Shown here one piece after another: positions 38,116 to 49,869 of a stretch of DNA of 64,000 nt. Both the position numbers and the translations under genes were made by a program. The stretch is from Corynebacterium sp. 21KM1197 (GTDB lineage: Bacteria > Actinomycetota > Actinomycetes > Mycobacteriales > Mycobacteriaceae): contig NZ_CP123907.1 in the NCBI RefSeq assembly GCF_033783015.1, positions 1,426,001 to 1,490,000 on the forward strand, read 5' to 3'. The notes beneath the pieces were generated by a model. That model was given only the letters and a program-made list of their open reading frames with translations, was not told where the DNA came from and made no database searches. The number at the start of each line of letters is the position of its first letter. The stretch's first letter is position 1.

Positions 38116-39432
38116 TTAATTTCTATAATTTACAATCACCTCATCATACCTTCCATGAATACTCCTCCACAAACGAGGGACAATAAAACAGAAGATCCAA
38201 TAAGATCCACGGCTGGGATCGTTTAATTCTGCATGGCAGAAAATAATAATCATAGAAATCGCTCTCCTAAACGATTCAAGGAATGCCCACCCAATGACAG
38301 TATAGAATAATATTGACAATACCATAAAATAGCGTGTTTCATATTTAAATATGTCGGATATAGGAATTAGCGAGAATAGTAATAGTAGTGACGTAAATGA
38401 GGCAAGTGTTGCAAATATAGATAAAATATAGGATAATGTTAGCAAAAATGGCCTGTCGACCTCAATTTGGTTAGATTTTGAGACTGGAATGTACCATAAG
38501 TATACTCCGAAAACCTTTTTTGGCACATACAATATATTGCAGGTAGGTCGGAAGGGGTCCGTGAAAAATAAAATTACATCTACCAAAACAATTGGAAATG
38601 CCAGTATCACCGATATGGAAATGCAGTCCTTGATGGTTTCATCTAATTTAAAAAATTTAGTCACAGCCAGGCCGATCAAGCAAACCGATATTACAAAAAT
38701 TCGAACAGCAATACTCCAAAAATTTATTTTTTTATAAGCTGATATCATAGATAACCCCGCCAGGGGGAACCGGATATATTTAAACCATAAAAAGCATGAC
38801 TGATTGCAGAATGCCCGGAAAATATTACTCAACTTTTTCCATAGAGAATTTTTGCTATTTATATCTTGGACAGCCTCTAAGAGATTAGATCCGATCTCCC
38901 CCCTTTCCACAACCTCCATAGCTTCATTAAGGTCACGGGGATAAGGACAGGACAATGAAAGAAATATGGAGAATATATAAAATATAATTGAGTAAAATAT
39001 TATAATCATATCATCATTACGGATCCCGAATAATACAATCGTCATCCATAATATCAAATACATAAGAATAGATAACGATATAGCTGATGACCTTAGATGT
39101 TTGACAAGAAAAAATTTTCTTACATTTTCCTGACTTAACCCCCCTCTCGCGCCCGTCGATGCTTTAAAATAAATAACAAGATTTATAGATATAGTAGTTG
39201 CCAGCGTTGCTACCGGAATTTCCATATAGAATACTTTACCCAGATCAAAGCCAGACCCAAATATTCCACCATGTCGAGTCCAAATATATCTCCCGTTAGT
39301 TATATCTTTTGTAAATAAAAATGGAAAAAATGCAACGGGAGACAATATTGAAATTAAAAATGTTGCCCACTTACTACCTTTAATATTTCTATTTTCCATA
39401 TGCAGTATGGTTGATTCTTTACGATTCTCCAT
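38116..39432 (-). CDS. AT-rich gene for an unknown polytopic membrane protein (438 aa)
   Basis: Very low GC (roughly one third by eye) in a genome near 60%, with A/T-ending codons and many Ile, Phe and Lys, so this gene looks recently acquired. I see about nine hydrophobic segments, among them WATFLISILSPVAFFPFLF, VATLATTISINLVIYF, SILMYLILWMTIVLFGI, MIIIFYSIIFYIFSIFLSL and YILSIFATLASFTSLLLLF. Soluble loops carry conserved-looking EAVQDINSKNSLWKKLSNIF and ESFRRAISMIII. No Walker, kinase or transporter motif was recognised. The start is ATG 39432 or the in-frame ATG 39399; a -10-like TATGATACT lies about 17 bp before the first, allowing a leaderless message. Isolated from operons. Confidence 0.7.
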   Translation of the reverse strand: MENRKESTILHMENRNIKGSKWATFLISILSPVAFFPFLFTKDITNGRYIWTRHGGIFGSGFDLGKVFYMEIPVATLATTISINLVIYFKASTGARGGLSQENVRKFFLVKHLRSSAISLSILMYLILWMTIVLFGIRNDDMIIIFYSIIFYIFSIFLSLSCPYPRDLNEAMEVVERGEIGSNLLEAVQDINSKNSLWKKLSNIFRAFCNQSCFLWFKYIRFPLAGLSMISAYKKINFWSIAVRIFVISVCLIGLAVTKFFKLDETIKDCISISVILAFPIVLVDVILFFTDPFRPTCNILYVPKKVFGVYLWYIPVSKSNQIEVDRPFLLTLSYILSIFATLASFTSLLLLFSLIPISDIFKYETRYFMVLSILFYTVIGWAFLESFRRAISMIIIFCHAELNDPSRGSYWIFCFIVPRLWRSIHGRYDEVIVNYRN

Positions 39433-39521
39433 AAATTGATAGTATCATACTGAAGTTTTATGGTAAAGCTGTTCACGCACTGTCCACCCACCATTCACCT
39501 CCACCCCCTACCATCACCCCC

Positions 39522-41096
39522 ATGACTGTTTCCCGTCGTCTCTTCCTGGCTTCCTCTGGCCTCGCCACCGCCAGCACTCTCCTCCCCCACACACCCACCG
39601 CAGCCTCCTCTAATCCACAAGCCGTCTCCCCGCTCTCCTCCTCTTTCGGTGGCCTTATCCCCGAACGCCCCTCCCTCACGCACGGCGTGGCCTCGGGCGA
39701 TATTCGCCCCGATGGTGCCCTGATCTGGACTCGTGCCGATCGCCCCAGCCGCCTCATCGTGGAGGTCTCCCCCACCGATTCCTTTCATAATCCCCGCCGC
39801 TTCACCGGCATGACCATGACCCCGCAGTCCGATCACACCGGCAAACTCCGCCTGGTGGGCCTCAATACCGATTCCGATGTTCATTACCGGGTGTTCGCCC
39901 AGGACCTCGATACCGGCCTGCTCTCCGAGCCGGTGCAGGGGACGTTTCGCACCGCGCCGTCGAAAAGCAGGAATATCCGCTTCCAGTGGTCGGGCGATGT
40001 GGCTGGCCAGGGCTACGGTATCAATCCCGATCTTGGGGGTTGGACGGCGTGGTCAAAGATGGCGGAGCGCAACCCGGACTTTTTTATTCATTCCGGGGAT
40101 ACCATCTATGCGGATAATAAGATCGAGGAATCGGTGACGCTGCCCGACGGTCGCCTGTGGCGCAATATCCTCACGGAGGCGAAGTCCCGCGTGGCGCAGA
40201 GCCTGGACGATTATCGCGGTAATTACGCCTATAACCTCATGGACGCGCATTATCGCCATTTCAATTCCCACGTGCCGCAGATCGTGCAGTGGGACGATCA
40301 TGAGACGGTGAATAACTGGTATCCGGGCGAGGTGCTCGATCTCCCGGAGTATCAGGTAAAGGACGTGAATACCCTGGCCGGGTGGGCGCACCAGGCTTTC
40401 CACGAGTGGCAGCCCACCGATCAGAGCATGGCGGTGGACGGGCGCATTTATCGCAAGATTTCCTATGGGCCGCTGCTGGATATTTTTGTGCTGGACATGC
40501 GTTCCTATAAGGACGATAACGAACTGAATCATCGCGGTACCAAGGCCGATGGCGCAATCCTGGGCGAGCAGCAGGAGAAGTGGCTGATCCAAGGCCTGCA
40601 ATCCTCCACCGCCACTTGGAAAGTGGTGGCGAACGATCTTCCGCTGGGAATCATCGTGCCGGACGGCAAGAGCGGCAATCAGGAGGGCGTGGCCAGTGGC
40701 GGGCCGGGTGTTCCGGTGGGGCGTGAATCGGAGATCGCCCGCGTGCTGCACGCGATCAGGCAGGTGCGCAACGTCGTGTGGCTGACCGCCGATGTGCATT
40801 ACACCGCCGCGCACCACTATCACCCGGATCGTGCGGCATTCCAGGAGTTCTCGCCGTTCTGGGAGTTTGTGTCCGGCCCGCTGCAAGCCGGGGCCTTTGG
40901 TCCGAATGAGATGGATTCCACCTTTGGCCCGGAGGTGATGTACGTGCATGCCCCGGAGGAGCCCAATCAATCACCCCTGGACGATTTCCAGCACTTTGGT
41001 GAGGTGGATATTGACGGCCAGAGCAAAGAAATGACGGTCAAACTGCTCACCACCCAGGGCACGGAACTCTACCGGATAACCCTGCCCGCGGAGTAA
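39522..41096 (+). CDS. PhoD-family alkaline phosphatase or phosphodiesterase, Tat-exported
   Basis: 524 residues. The N-terminus carries a twin-arginine signal (SRRLFLASSGLATAS) and an AxA-type cut near residue 28. Then the PhoD N-terminal beta domain (THGVASGDIRPDGALIWTRAD) and the metal-binding phosphatase domain: FIHSGDTIYADN, PQIVQWDDHETVNNW, WKVVANDLPLG and VVWLTADVHYTAAHHYHP. It releases phosphate or cleaves phosphodiesters outside the cell. It may respond to phosphate, although no PhoR-type box was found. Confidence 0.92.
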   Translation: MTVSRRLFLASSGLATASTLLPHTPTAASSNPQAVSPLSSSFGGLIPERPSLTHGVASGDIRPDGALIWTRADRPSRLIVEVSPTDSFHNPRRFTGMTMTPQSDHTGKLRLVGLNTDSDVHYRVFAQDLDTGLLSEPVQGTFRTAPSKSRNIRFQWSGDVAGQGYGINPDLGGWTAWSKMAERNPDFFIHSGDTIYADNKIEESVTLPDGRLWRNILTEAKSRVAQSLDDYRGNYAYNLMDAHYRHFNSHVPQIVQWDDHETVNNWYPGEVLDLPEYQVKDVNTLAGWAHQAFHEWQPTDQSMAVDGRIYRKISYGPLLDIFVLDMRSYKDDNELNHRGTKADGAILGEQQEKWLIQGLQSSTATWKVVANDLPLGIIVPDGKSGNQEGVASGGPGVPVGRESEIARVLHAIRQVRNVVWLTADVHYTAAHHYHPDRAAFQEFSPFWEFVSGPLQAGAFGPNEMDSTFGPEVMYVHAPEEPNQSPLDDFQHFGEVDIDGQSKEMTVKLLTTQGTELYRITLPAE

Positions 41097-41122
41097 GTCC
41101 CCCTACTTCAAGGCAAACACAA

Positions 41123-41172
41123 GAAAGCCGCCCCGGCACAAAGTTCCTTAAAGAACTCCCGGAGCGGCTTTC
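41123..41172 (-). terminator. terminator shared by rpsP and phoD
   Basis: A 14-bp stem with one mismatch (GAAAGCCGCCCCGG / CCGGAGCGGCTTTC) encloses a second small hairpin (AGTTC / GAACT). Both genes converge on it. Confidence 0.85.
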
Positions 41173-41193
41173 CCCGTTTCCACGGGAAAGAAA

Positions 41194-41682
41194 TTACTCG
41201 GCGGACTCGGCCTCGGCGTCCTGCTCGCCAGCCTCGGCGGCGGCCTTCTCCGCAGCCAGCTTCTCGGCTGCGGCCTTGGCCTCCTTCTCCTCCTTGGCCT
41301 TGCGCTTCTTCTCCACCACATCGTCCACGGAGGGGCCGTTGTTGGCCTCGGCCAGGGCCTCGTTGAACAGGTCCAGCTTGGACTTCTTCTCCGGGGCCAC
41401 CTTCAGGGTACCCTCGGCACCCTCAATGCCCTTGAACTTCTGCCAGTCGCCGGTGACCTTGAGCAGGGCCAGCACGGGCTCGGTGGGCTGAGCGCCCACG
41501 CCCAGCCAGTACTGGGCGCGCTCGGAGTCGATCTTGATGACGGAGGGGTTCTCCTTGGGCTCGTAGATGCCGATGTTCTCGATCACCTTGCCGTCGCGGC
41601 GGGTGCGAGCGTCCGCGATCACCACGCGGTAGTGCGGGGTGCGGATCTTGCCGAGGCGCTGGAGCTTGATCTTGACAGCCAT
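41194..41682 (-). CDS. rpsP: 30S ribosomal protein S16
   Basis: S16 with an extension, 162 residues: [38 protein letters not shown] is the S16 core; after residue 90 there is a Lys/Ala/Glu-rich tail ([29 protein letters not shown]), common in actinobacteria but long. ATG 41682 is the family start. It lies 207 bp downstream of ffh, its neighbour in C. glutamicum as well, and shares a terminator with phoD. Confidence 0.97.
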   Translation of the reverse strand: MAVKIKLQRLGKIRTPHYRVVIADARTRRDGKVIENIGIYEPKENPSVIKIDSERAQYWLGVGAQPTEPVLALLKVTGDWQKFKGIEGAEGTLKVAPEKKSKLDLFNEALAEANNGPSVDDVVEKKRKAKEEKEAKAAAEKLAAEKAAAEAGEQDAEAESAE

Positions 41683-41889
41683 GCTGGTGTGTCCTTTTCT
41701 GTTGGTCACTGGGCAGTTCAGGCACCCACCCAGGTGGGGCGGGCCGGTTCAACCCTTGGATTAGCCTGCGCGTGATCCTGCTGGTCGGCCGTGGCCGGGA
41801 ACAGCGTCACGCAGGAATGTTCTCGCGCTGCCCACGCGGGGCAACCTGAAAGATACTACTACAGCGGACGCGCCCAGCGCTACTTGGCC

Positions 41890-43542
41890 TTACTTACCCT
41901 TGCCCTGCCCAAAGTCCAGGTTGTTGAGGTCGATGTTCTCCATGCCCTTGGGCATCTTGGGCATTCCCTTGGCTAGTTTGCCCAGGCCACCCAGTCCGGG
42001 CATACCGCCCCCGGCCTCCATCTGCTGCTGCAACTGCTGGAGTTGCGCCATATCCGGCATTCCGGCACCCATTCCCCCCATGCCGGGCATGCCACCGGGC
42101 ATCTTGGGCGGGGTGGGCCCCTTCTTGGCGGGCTTGCGCTTGCCATTCTTGCCCTTGCGCCCCTTGGGCTTCTTCTTGGTGGCCGAGCGCATGCCGCCGC
42201 CCATGCCAAACTGTCCGGCCATCTTGCCCATCATCTTCTTGGCCTCAAAGAACCGCTCTACCAGTTGGTTCACGTCGGAGACCTCCACGCCGGAACCCGC
42301 GGCGATGCGCTTGCGGCGCGAGGCGTTAAGGATCTTGGGATTCTCCCGCTCCTGCGGGGTCATACCGCGAATGATGGCCTGGATACGGTCGAGTTGCTTC
42401 TCATCGACCATGTCCGCCATCTGGTTCATCTGCTTGCCGCCGGGCAGCATTTTCAGCAGGTTGCCGATGGGCCCCATGCGGCGGATCATCAGCATTTGAT
42501 CCAGGAAGTCCTCCAGGGTGAGTTCCCCGGTGCCAATCTTCTGGGCGGTGGCCTCCGCCTGCTGCTGGTCAAAGACGGTCTCCGCCTGCTCAATCAGGGA
42601 GAGCATATCGCCCATGCCCAGGATTCGGCTGGCCATGCGCTCGGGGTGGAATACGTCAAAGTCCTCTAGCTTCTCACCCGTGGAGGCAAAGAGAATGGGC
42701 TTGCCGGTGACCTCGCGGATGGACAGCGCGGCACCGCCGCGCGCGTCGCCGTCGAGCTTGGTGAGCACCACGCCGGTGAAGTCCACGCCGTCGCGGAAAG
42801 CCTCGGCGGTGCTCACGGCGTCCTGGCCGATCATGGAGTCGATGACAAAGAGCACCTCATCGGGCTGCACGGCGTCGCGGATATTGCGGGCCTGGGTCAT
42901 CAATTCCTCGTCGATACCCAGGCGGCCTGCGGTATCCACGATCACCACGTCGTGCTGGGCGCGGCGGGCCTCCTGAATACCGGCCTGGGCCACGGCCACG
43001 GGATCGCCGTGGGAGGTGCCCATCTCATGCTCCGAGGAGTCGATGGAGGTGCCGGGATCGGGGGCAAAGGTGGGCACGCCCGCGCGCTCGCCCACGATCT
43101 GCAACTGCTGCACGGCACCGGGGCGCTGGAGATCGCAGGCCACCAGCATGGGGGTGTGGCCCTGCTTTTCCAGGTGCTTGGCTAACTTTCCGGCCAGGGT
43201 GGTCTTACCCGCACCCTGCAAACCCGCGAGCATGATCACGGTGGGTGGGTTCTTGGCCAGGTTGAGCCTGCGGGTCTCCCCGCCGAGGATCCCGGTGAGT
43301 TCCTCATTGACGATCTTGATGACCTGCTGCGCGGGATTAAGCGCCTGGGAGACCTCCGCCCCGCCCGCGCGTTCCTTGATTCTCTTGATAAAGCCCCGCA
43401 CCACGGGGAGGGAGACGTCCGCCTCTAGCAGTGCCAGGCGGATTTCCCGCGCGGTGGCGTTAATATCGGCGTCGGTGAGTTTGCCCTTTCCACGGATACC
43501 GCTGAGCGCTCCGGAAAGGCGATCGGACAAAGACTCAAACAC
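41890..43542 (-). CDS. ffh: signal recognition particle protein Ffh
   Basis: SRP54 homologue, 550 residues. N domain, then GTPase with GLQGAGKTTLAGKLAKHL, DTAGRLGIDEELM and TKLDGDARGGAAL, and the Met-rich M domain (about 300-430) binding SRP RNA and signal peptides. The C-terminal 100 residues are Gly/Met/Pro/Lys-rich (MGGGMRSATKKKPKG, MPGMGGMGAGMPDM) and longer than in E. coli. ftsY, its partner receptor, lies 4 kb downstream on the window. Confidence 0.97.
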   Translation of the reverse strand: MFESLSDRLSGALSGIRGKGKLTDADINATAREIRLALLEADVSLPVVRGFIKRIKERAGGAEVSQALNPAQQVIKIVNEELTGILGGETRRLNLAKNPPTVIMLAGLQGAGKTTLAGKLAKHLEKQGHTPMLVACDLQRPGAVQQLQIVGERAGVPTFAPDPGTSIDSSEHEMGTSHGDPVAVAQAGIQEARRAQHDVVIVDTAGRLGIDEELMTQARNIRDAVQPDEVLFVIDSMIGQDAVSTAEAFRDGVDFTGVVLTKLDGDARGGAALSIREVTGKPILFASTGEKLEDFDVFHPERMASRILGMGDMLSLIEQAETVFDQQQAEATAQKIGTGELTLEDFLDQMLMIRRMGPIGNLLKMLPGGKQMNQMADMVDEKQLDRIQAIIRGMTPQERENPKILNASRRKRIAAGSGVEVSDVNQLVERFFEAKKMMGKMAGQFGMGGGMRSATKKKPKGRKGKNGKRKPAKKGPTPPKMPGGMPGMGGMGAGMPDMAQLQQLQQQMEAGGGMPGLGGLGKLAKGMPKMPKGMENIDLNNLDFGQGKGK

Positions 43543-43588
43543 GTTGGTGCTGCTCCCTCGGAGAAATACGGGTTATTCACTGCTTGGT

Positions 43589-47269
<3,681 letters not shown>

Positions 47270-47288
47270 CGTGCACCTACTTTTCAGG

Positions 47289-47308
47289 TTTCTATCGTTA
47301 TATAGATA
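47289..47308. promoter_or_regulatory. AmtR operator
   Basis: TTTCTAT, six bases, then ATAGATAA matches the C. glutamicum AmtR consensus (tttCTAT-N6-AtAGat/aA) at all key positions. It lies upstream of amtB. Confidence 0.85.
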
Positions 47309-47352
47309 AGGTAGCCCGGAAGCGGGGTTTTTGAGTGGCCTATAGAAAAGAA

Positions 47353-47382
47353 TGTGGCGCAGATCATGCAATCTGCGCCACA
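47353..47382 (-). terminator. terminator after ftsY
   Basis: A 12-bp perfect stem (TGTGGCGCAGAT / ATCTGCGCCACA) with a 6-nt loop, followed by TTCTTTTC on the minus strand, 20 bp past the ftsY stop. Confidence 0.9.
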
Positions 47383-47401
47383 ATGTTGGAGTCAGTAGAC
47401 C

Positions 47402-49501
47402 TTAAGCGGACTCCCCCAGCAAGGCATCCACGAAGCCCTCTACCTCAAAGGGAGCCAGATCGTCCGAGCCCTCACCCAGACCCACCAACTTCACCGGCAC
47501 GCCCAACTCCTCCTGCACCTTGAACACGATGCCGCCCTTGGCAGTGCCATCGAGCTTGGTGAGCACCACGCCGCTGATGTCCACCACCTCCCTAAAGGTG
47601 CGGGCCTGCATAAGGCCGTTCTGGCCCACCGTGGCGTCCAGCACCAGCAGCACCTCGTCCACCTTGGCCTTCTTCTCCACCACGCGCTTAACCTTGCCCA
47701 ACTGATCCATCAGGCCCACCGAGGTGTGCAGGCGGCCAGCGGTATCCACCAGCACTACATCGGCCTGGGAGGCCACGCCCTGCGCGACGGCGTCGAAAGC
47801 CACCGAGGCCGGGTCCGCGCCCTCCTCGCCGCGCACCGTCTGCGCGCCCACCCGACGCCCCCACGTCTCCAACTGATCGGCCGCCGCCGCGCGGAAGGTA
47901 TCCGCCGCGCCCAGCACCACCTTGTGGCCCATCGAAACGAGCACGCGGGCCAATTTGCCCGTGGTGGTGGTCTTACCCGTGCCATTGACACCCACCACCA
48001 GCACCACGGCGGGCTTGCCCTCGTAGGGCATGGCCTTGATCGAGCGATCCATCTCCGGCTGGCAGGCCTCGATCAGCGTCTCGCGCAGCATGCCTCGGGC
48101 CTCGGCCTCCGAGGACACGCCCCGCTCCGCGATCTTCACGCGCAGATCCTCCACCACCTTGGTGGTCACGGTGGTGCCCAGATCGGCCATCACCAGGGTG
48201 TCCTCGATCTCCTCCCAGGCATCCTCATCGAGGTCACCGGCGGAGAGAATACCCAGCACGGACTTGCCGATCACGTTCTGCGAGCGAGACAGCCGCCCGC
48301 GCAAGCGACCAATGCGGCCCGCCGCCGGGGCGATCTCCTCCTGCGGCTCCGCCGCCGCTACCGGCTGTGCGCTCGGGGTCTGGGCCTCTTGGATTTCCTC
48401 CACCGGCTCCGGGGCGGGGGTGCTTGCCAACGCCTCCTCCGCCGCGCGCGCGGTGGCAGCCGCAGCAGCGGCGGCCTCCTCGGCCTTGATCTCCTCGGCC
48501 GGCTGGGCGGGCTCGGTGGGCTGGCTCTCCACAGGGGCGGCGGGCTTAGTAGGCTCTGCGGACTCGATGGACTCGGCCGCAGGAGCCGCCTCCTGCTCAG
48601 CAGGCTCCTCCGCAACCGTAGGTTCTGCGGTTGCGGCCGCTTCCGGCTCCTCGATTGCCGGTGCAGGCTCCACGACCTCTACTGTCCTTACCGCTTCTGC
48701 GGCTTCGCGGCTCTCATTCGCCTCGGCTGCCTCGGCCGCCTCAGCCTCGATCAGCTCCGGCTGCTCCTGCTCCGCACTCCGGGCGGGTTCCTCCACGGCC
48801 TTCTCCGGCCGCACGCTCTCCTTCGGAGCCTCCTCGACCACCGGCTTCGGCGGCTCGGGAGATTCGGAGGAGGTGGCCTTCGGGACAACCGGGGCGGGAG
48901 CCACCGGGGCCTGCTGCTTCTGCTGGGGCTTTTCGATCTTTTCTGCTGCGGGCTGCGCTGGTGCTACGGGTTGCGCGGCCGGTTCTTCCGGCTTCACCGG
49001 CTGCGGGCTCTGCTGCTGGGCCTGCGGCTTCGGTGCCACGGGCTTCTGCATGGATTCCGGTTGCACCCGCTCCTCTCGCTTGATCGGCTTTGCCGGTTCG
49101 GCGGGCTTCACCCGCTTTGCCGGTGCCGAGGGGCGCGGGTCCGCGCGACGCACCGGAGGCTCGGGATTACTCTGGTTGCGCTGCGGAACCTGCTGGTCGG
49201 CGCGCAGCACCGGCTCCTTTTCCTTATCCTCGGCGGCCGGGGTGTTCTTGGTAAAGGCCGCCACGCTAGCGTCCGCCGCGCCACCGGAGGCAAAATTAAA
49301 GCCCCCCTTGGCCTGATAATTACCGGATTTTTGCTGCTGGGTGAGTTCCTTGGGCTCCTCTTCCTCCTTTTTCTCAAAGGTCACGGTCTTAGAGGCCGCG
49401 TTCTTGCGGCCAATGAGTACCAAAACCGCCGCCAAAAGGAGAATGACAAGGAGCGCTATGCCAGCAATGATCCAAAAATCCGTAGTCATGCCCTCCATCA
49501 T
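47402..49501 (-). CDS. ftsY: SRP receptor FtsY with an extended acidic linker
   Basis: 699 residues. An N-terminal membrane segment (FWIIAGIALLVILLLAAVLVLIGRK), then a linker of about 350 residues rich in Pro, Glu, Ala and Gln with many PEEPA-like runs and little hydrophobic content, then the NG domain from about residue 400: GRLRGRLSRSQNVIGKSVL, GVNGTGKTTTTGKLARVL (G1), DTAGRLHTSVGLMDQL (G3) and LVLDATVGQNGLMQ. FtsY is usually 300-520 residues, so the linker is exceptionally long. Start is uncertain: ATG 49501 or 49498, with GAGGGGG upstream. Ends at a terminator. Confidence 0.94.
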   Translation of the reverse strand: MMEGMTTDFWIIAGIALLVILLLAAVLVLIGRKNAASKTVTFEKKEEEEPKELTQQQKSGNYQAKGGFNFASGGAADASVAAFTKNTPAAEDKEKEPVLRADQQVPQRNQSNPEPPVRRADPRPSAPAKRVKPAEPAKPIKREERVQPESMQKPVAPKPQAQQQSPQPVKPEEPAAQPVAPAQPAAEKIEKPQQKQQAPVAPAPVVPKATSSESPEPPKPVVEEAPKESVRPEKAVEEPARSAEQEQPELIEAEAAEAAEANESREAAEAVRTVEVVEPAPAIEEPEAAATAEPTVAEEPAEQEAAPAAESIESAEPTKPAAPVESQPTEPAQPAEEIKAEEAAAAAAATARAAEEALASTPAPEPVEEIQEAQTPSAQPVAAAEPQEEIAPAAGRIGRLRGRLSRSQNVIGKSVLGILSAGDLDEDAWEEIEDTLVMADLGTTVTTKVVEDLRVKIAERGVSSEAEARGMLRETLIEACQPEMDRSIKAMPYEGKPAVVLVVGVNGTGKTTTTGKLARVLVSMGHKVVLGAADTFRAAAADQLETWGRRVGAQTVRGEEGADPASVAFDAVAQGVASQADVVLVDTAGRLHTSVGLMDQLGKVKRVVEKKAKVDEVLLVLDATVGQNGLMQARTFREVVDISGVVLTKLDGTAKGGIVFKVQEELGVPVKLVGLGEGSDDLAPFEVEGFVDALLGESA

Positions 49502-49586
49502 GGCAGCACACCCCCTCTATTGACCACCGCGCCACACCATACGGCTCCTCCCCGTCACTCTTCCCCACCGCAATGTGACGCATGTG

Positions 49587-49734
49587 ATTCACACCCGTCA
49601 CACACCGGCAAGGAAAGGTACCACCCCGCCACCAAGGGACGCCCCGGATTCACACCCGTCACACACCACCCCGGAAAAGTACCACCCACCACCAAGGGAC
49701 ACCCGGGAGTCACACCCGTCACACACCGGCAACG
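49587..49734. repeat. 60-bp imperfect tandem repeat (2.4 copies)
   Basis: Units begin with A(T/G)TCACACCCGTCACACACC at 49587, 49648 and 49708; period 61 then 60 bp. The unit middle contains CACCAAGGGAC. Because the period is a multiple of three, reading frames on both strands give repeated peptides (SHPSHT, CDGCxS) that are probably artefacts. Confidence 0.8.
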
Positions 49735-49804
49735 TCAACCACGGCAACACCTTTCTAAGGGGCAGTGTTGCAACGACCCCCTGAACCCCCGCGCGCCCCC
49801 ACTC

Positions 49805-49843
49805 AAAAAATAAACCGACCCTCGGGAACACCCCGAGTGTCGG
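49805..49843 (-). terminator. terminator of the 1160-residue protein gene
   Basis: A 12-bp stem (CCGACCCTCGGG / CCCGAGTGTCGG) with two mismatches and a 5-nt loop, followed on the minus strand by TTTATTTTTT. It is 27 bp past the stop. Confidence 0.9.
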
Positions 49844-49869
49844 CCCTTACACCCCTTAAAACTACGCCA

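Larger units (their letters stand above)
49502..49869. other. intergenic region between the 1160-residue protein gene and ftsY
   Basis: 368 bp. It holds a three-unit tandem repeat (49587-49734) and the terminator at 49805-49843. Otherwise 49735-49804 and 49502-49586 show no gene; the latter is likely the ftsY promoter region. Confidence 0.7.

Noticed and set aside
38489..38737. Plus-strand 82-codon frame opposite the AT-rich gene
   Set aside because: Antisense of a longer frame with clear membrane helices.
49573..49605. GlxR (CRP-like) box in TGTGA/TCACA sequences
   Set aside because: Spacing between half-sites is 1 or 10 bp, not the required 6.
49587..49734. CRISPR array
   Set aside because: Only 2.4 units with no unique spacers; the whole unit is repeated.
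49575..49831. Small repeat-containing frames on both strands (SHPSHT and CDGC types)
   Set aside because: They follow from a 60-bp repeat, which keeps frame by its length; no ribosome site.
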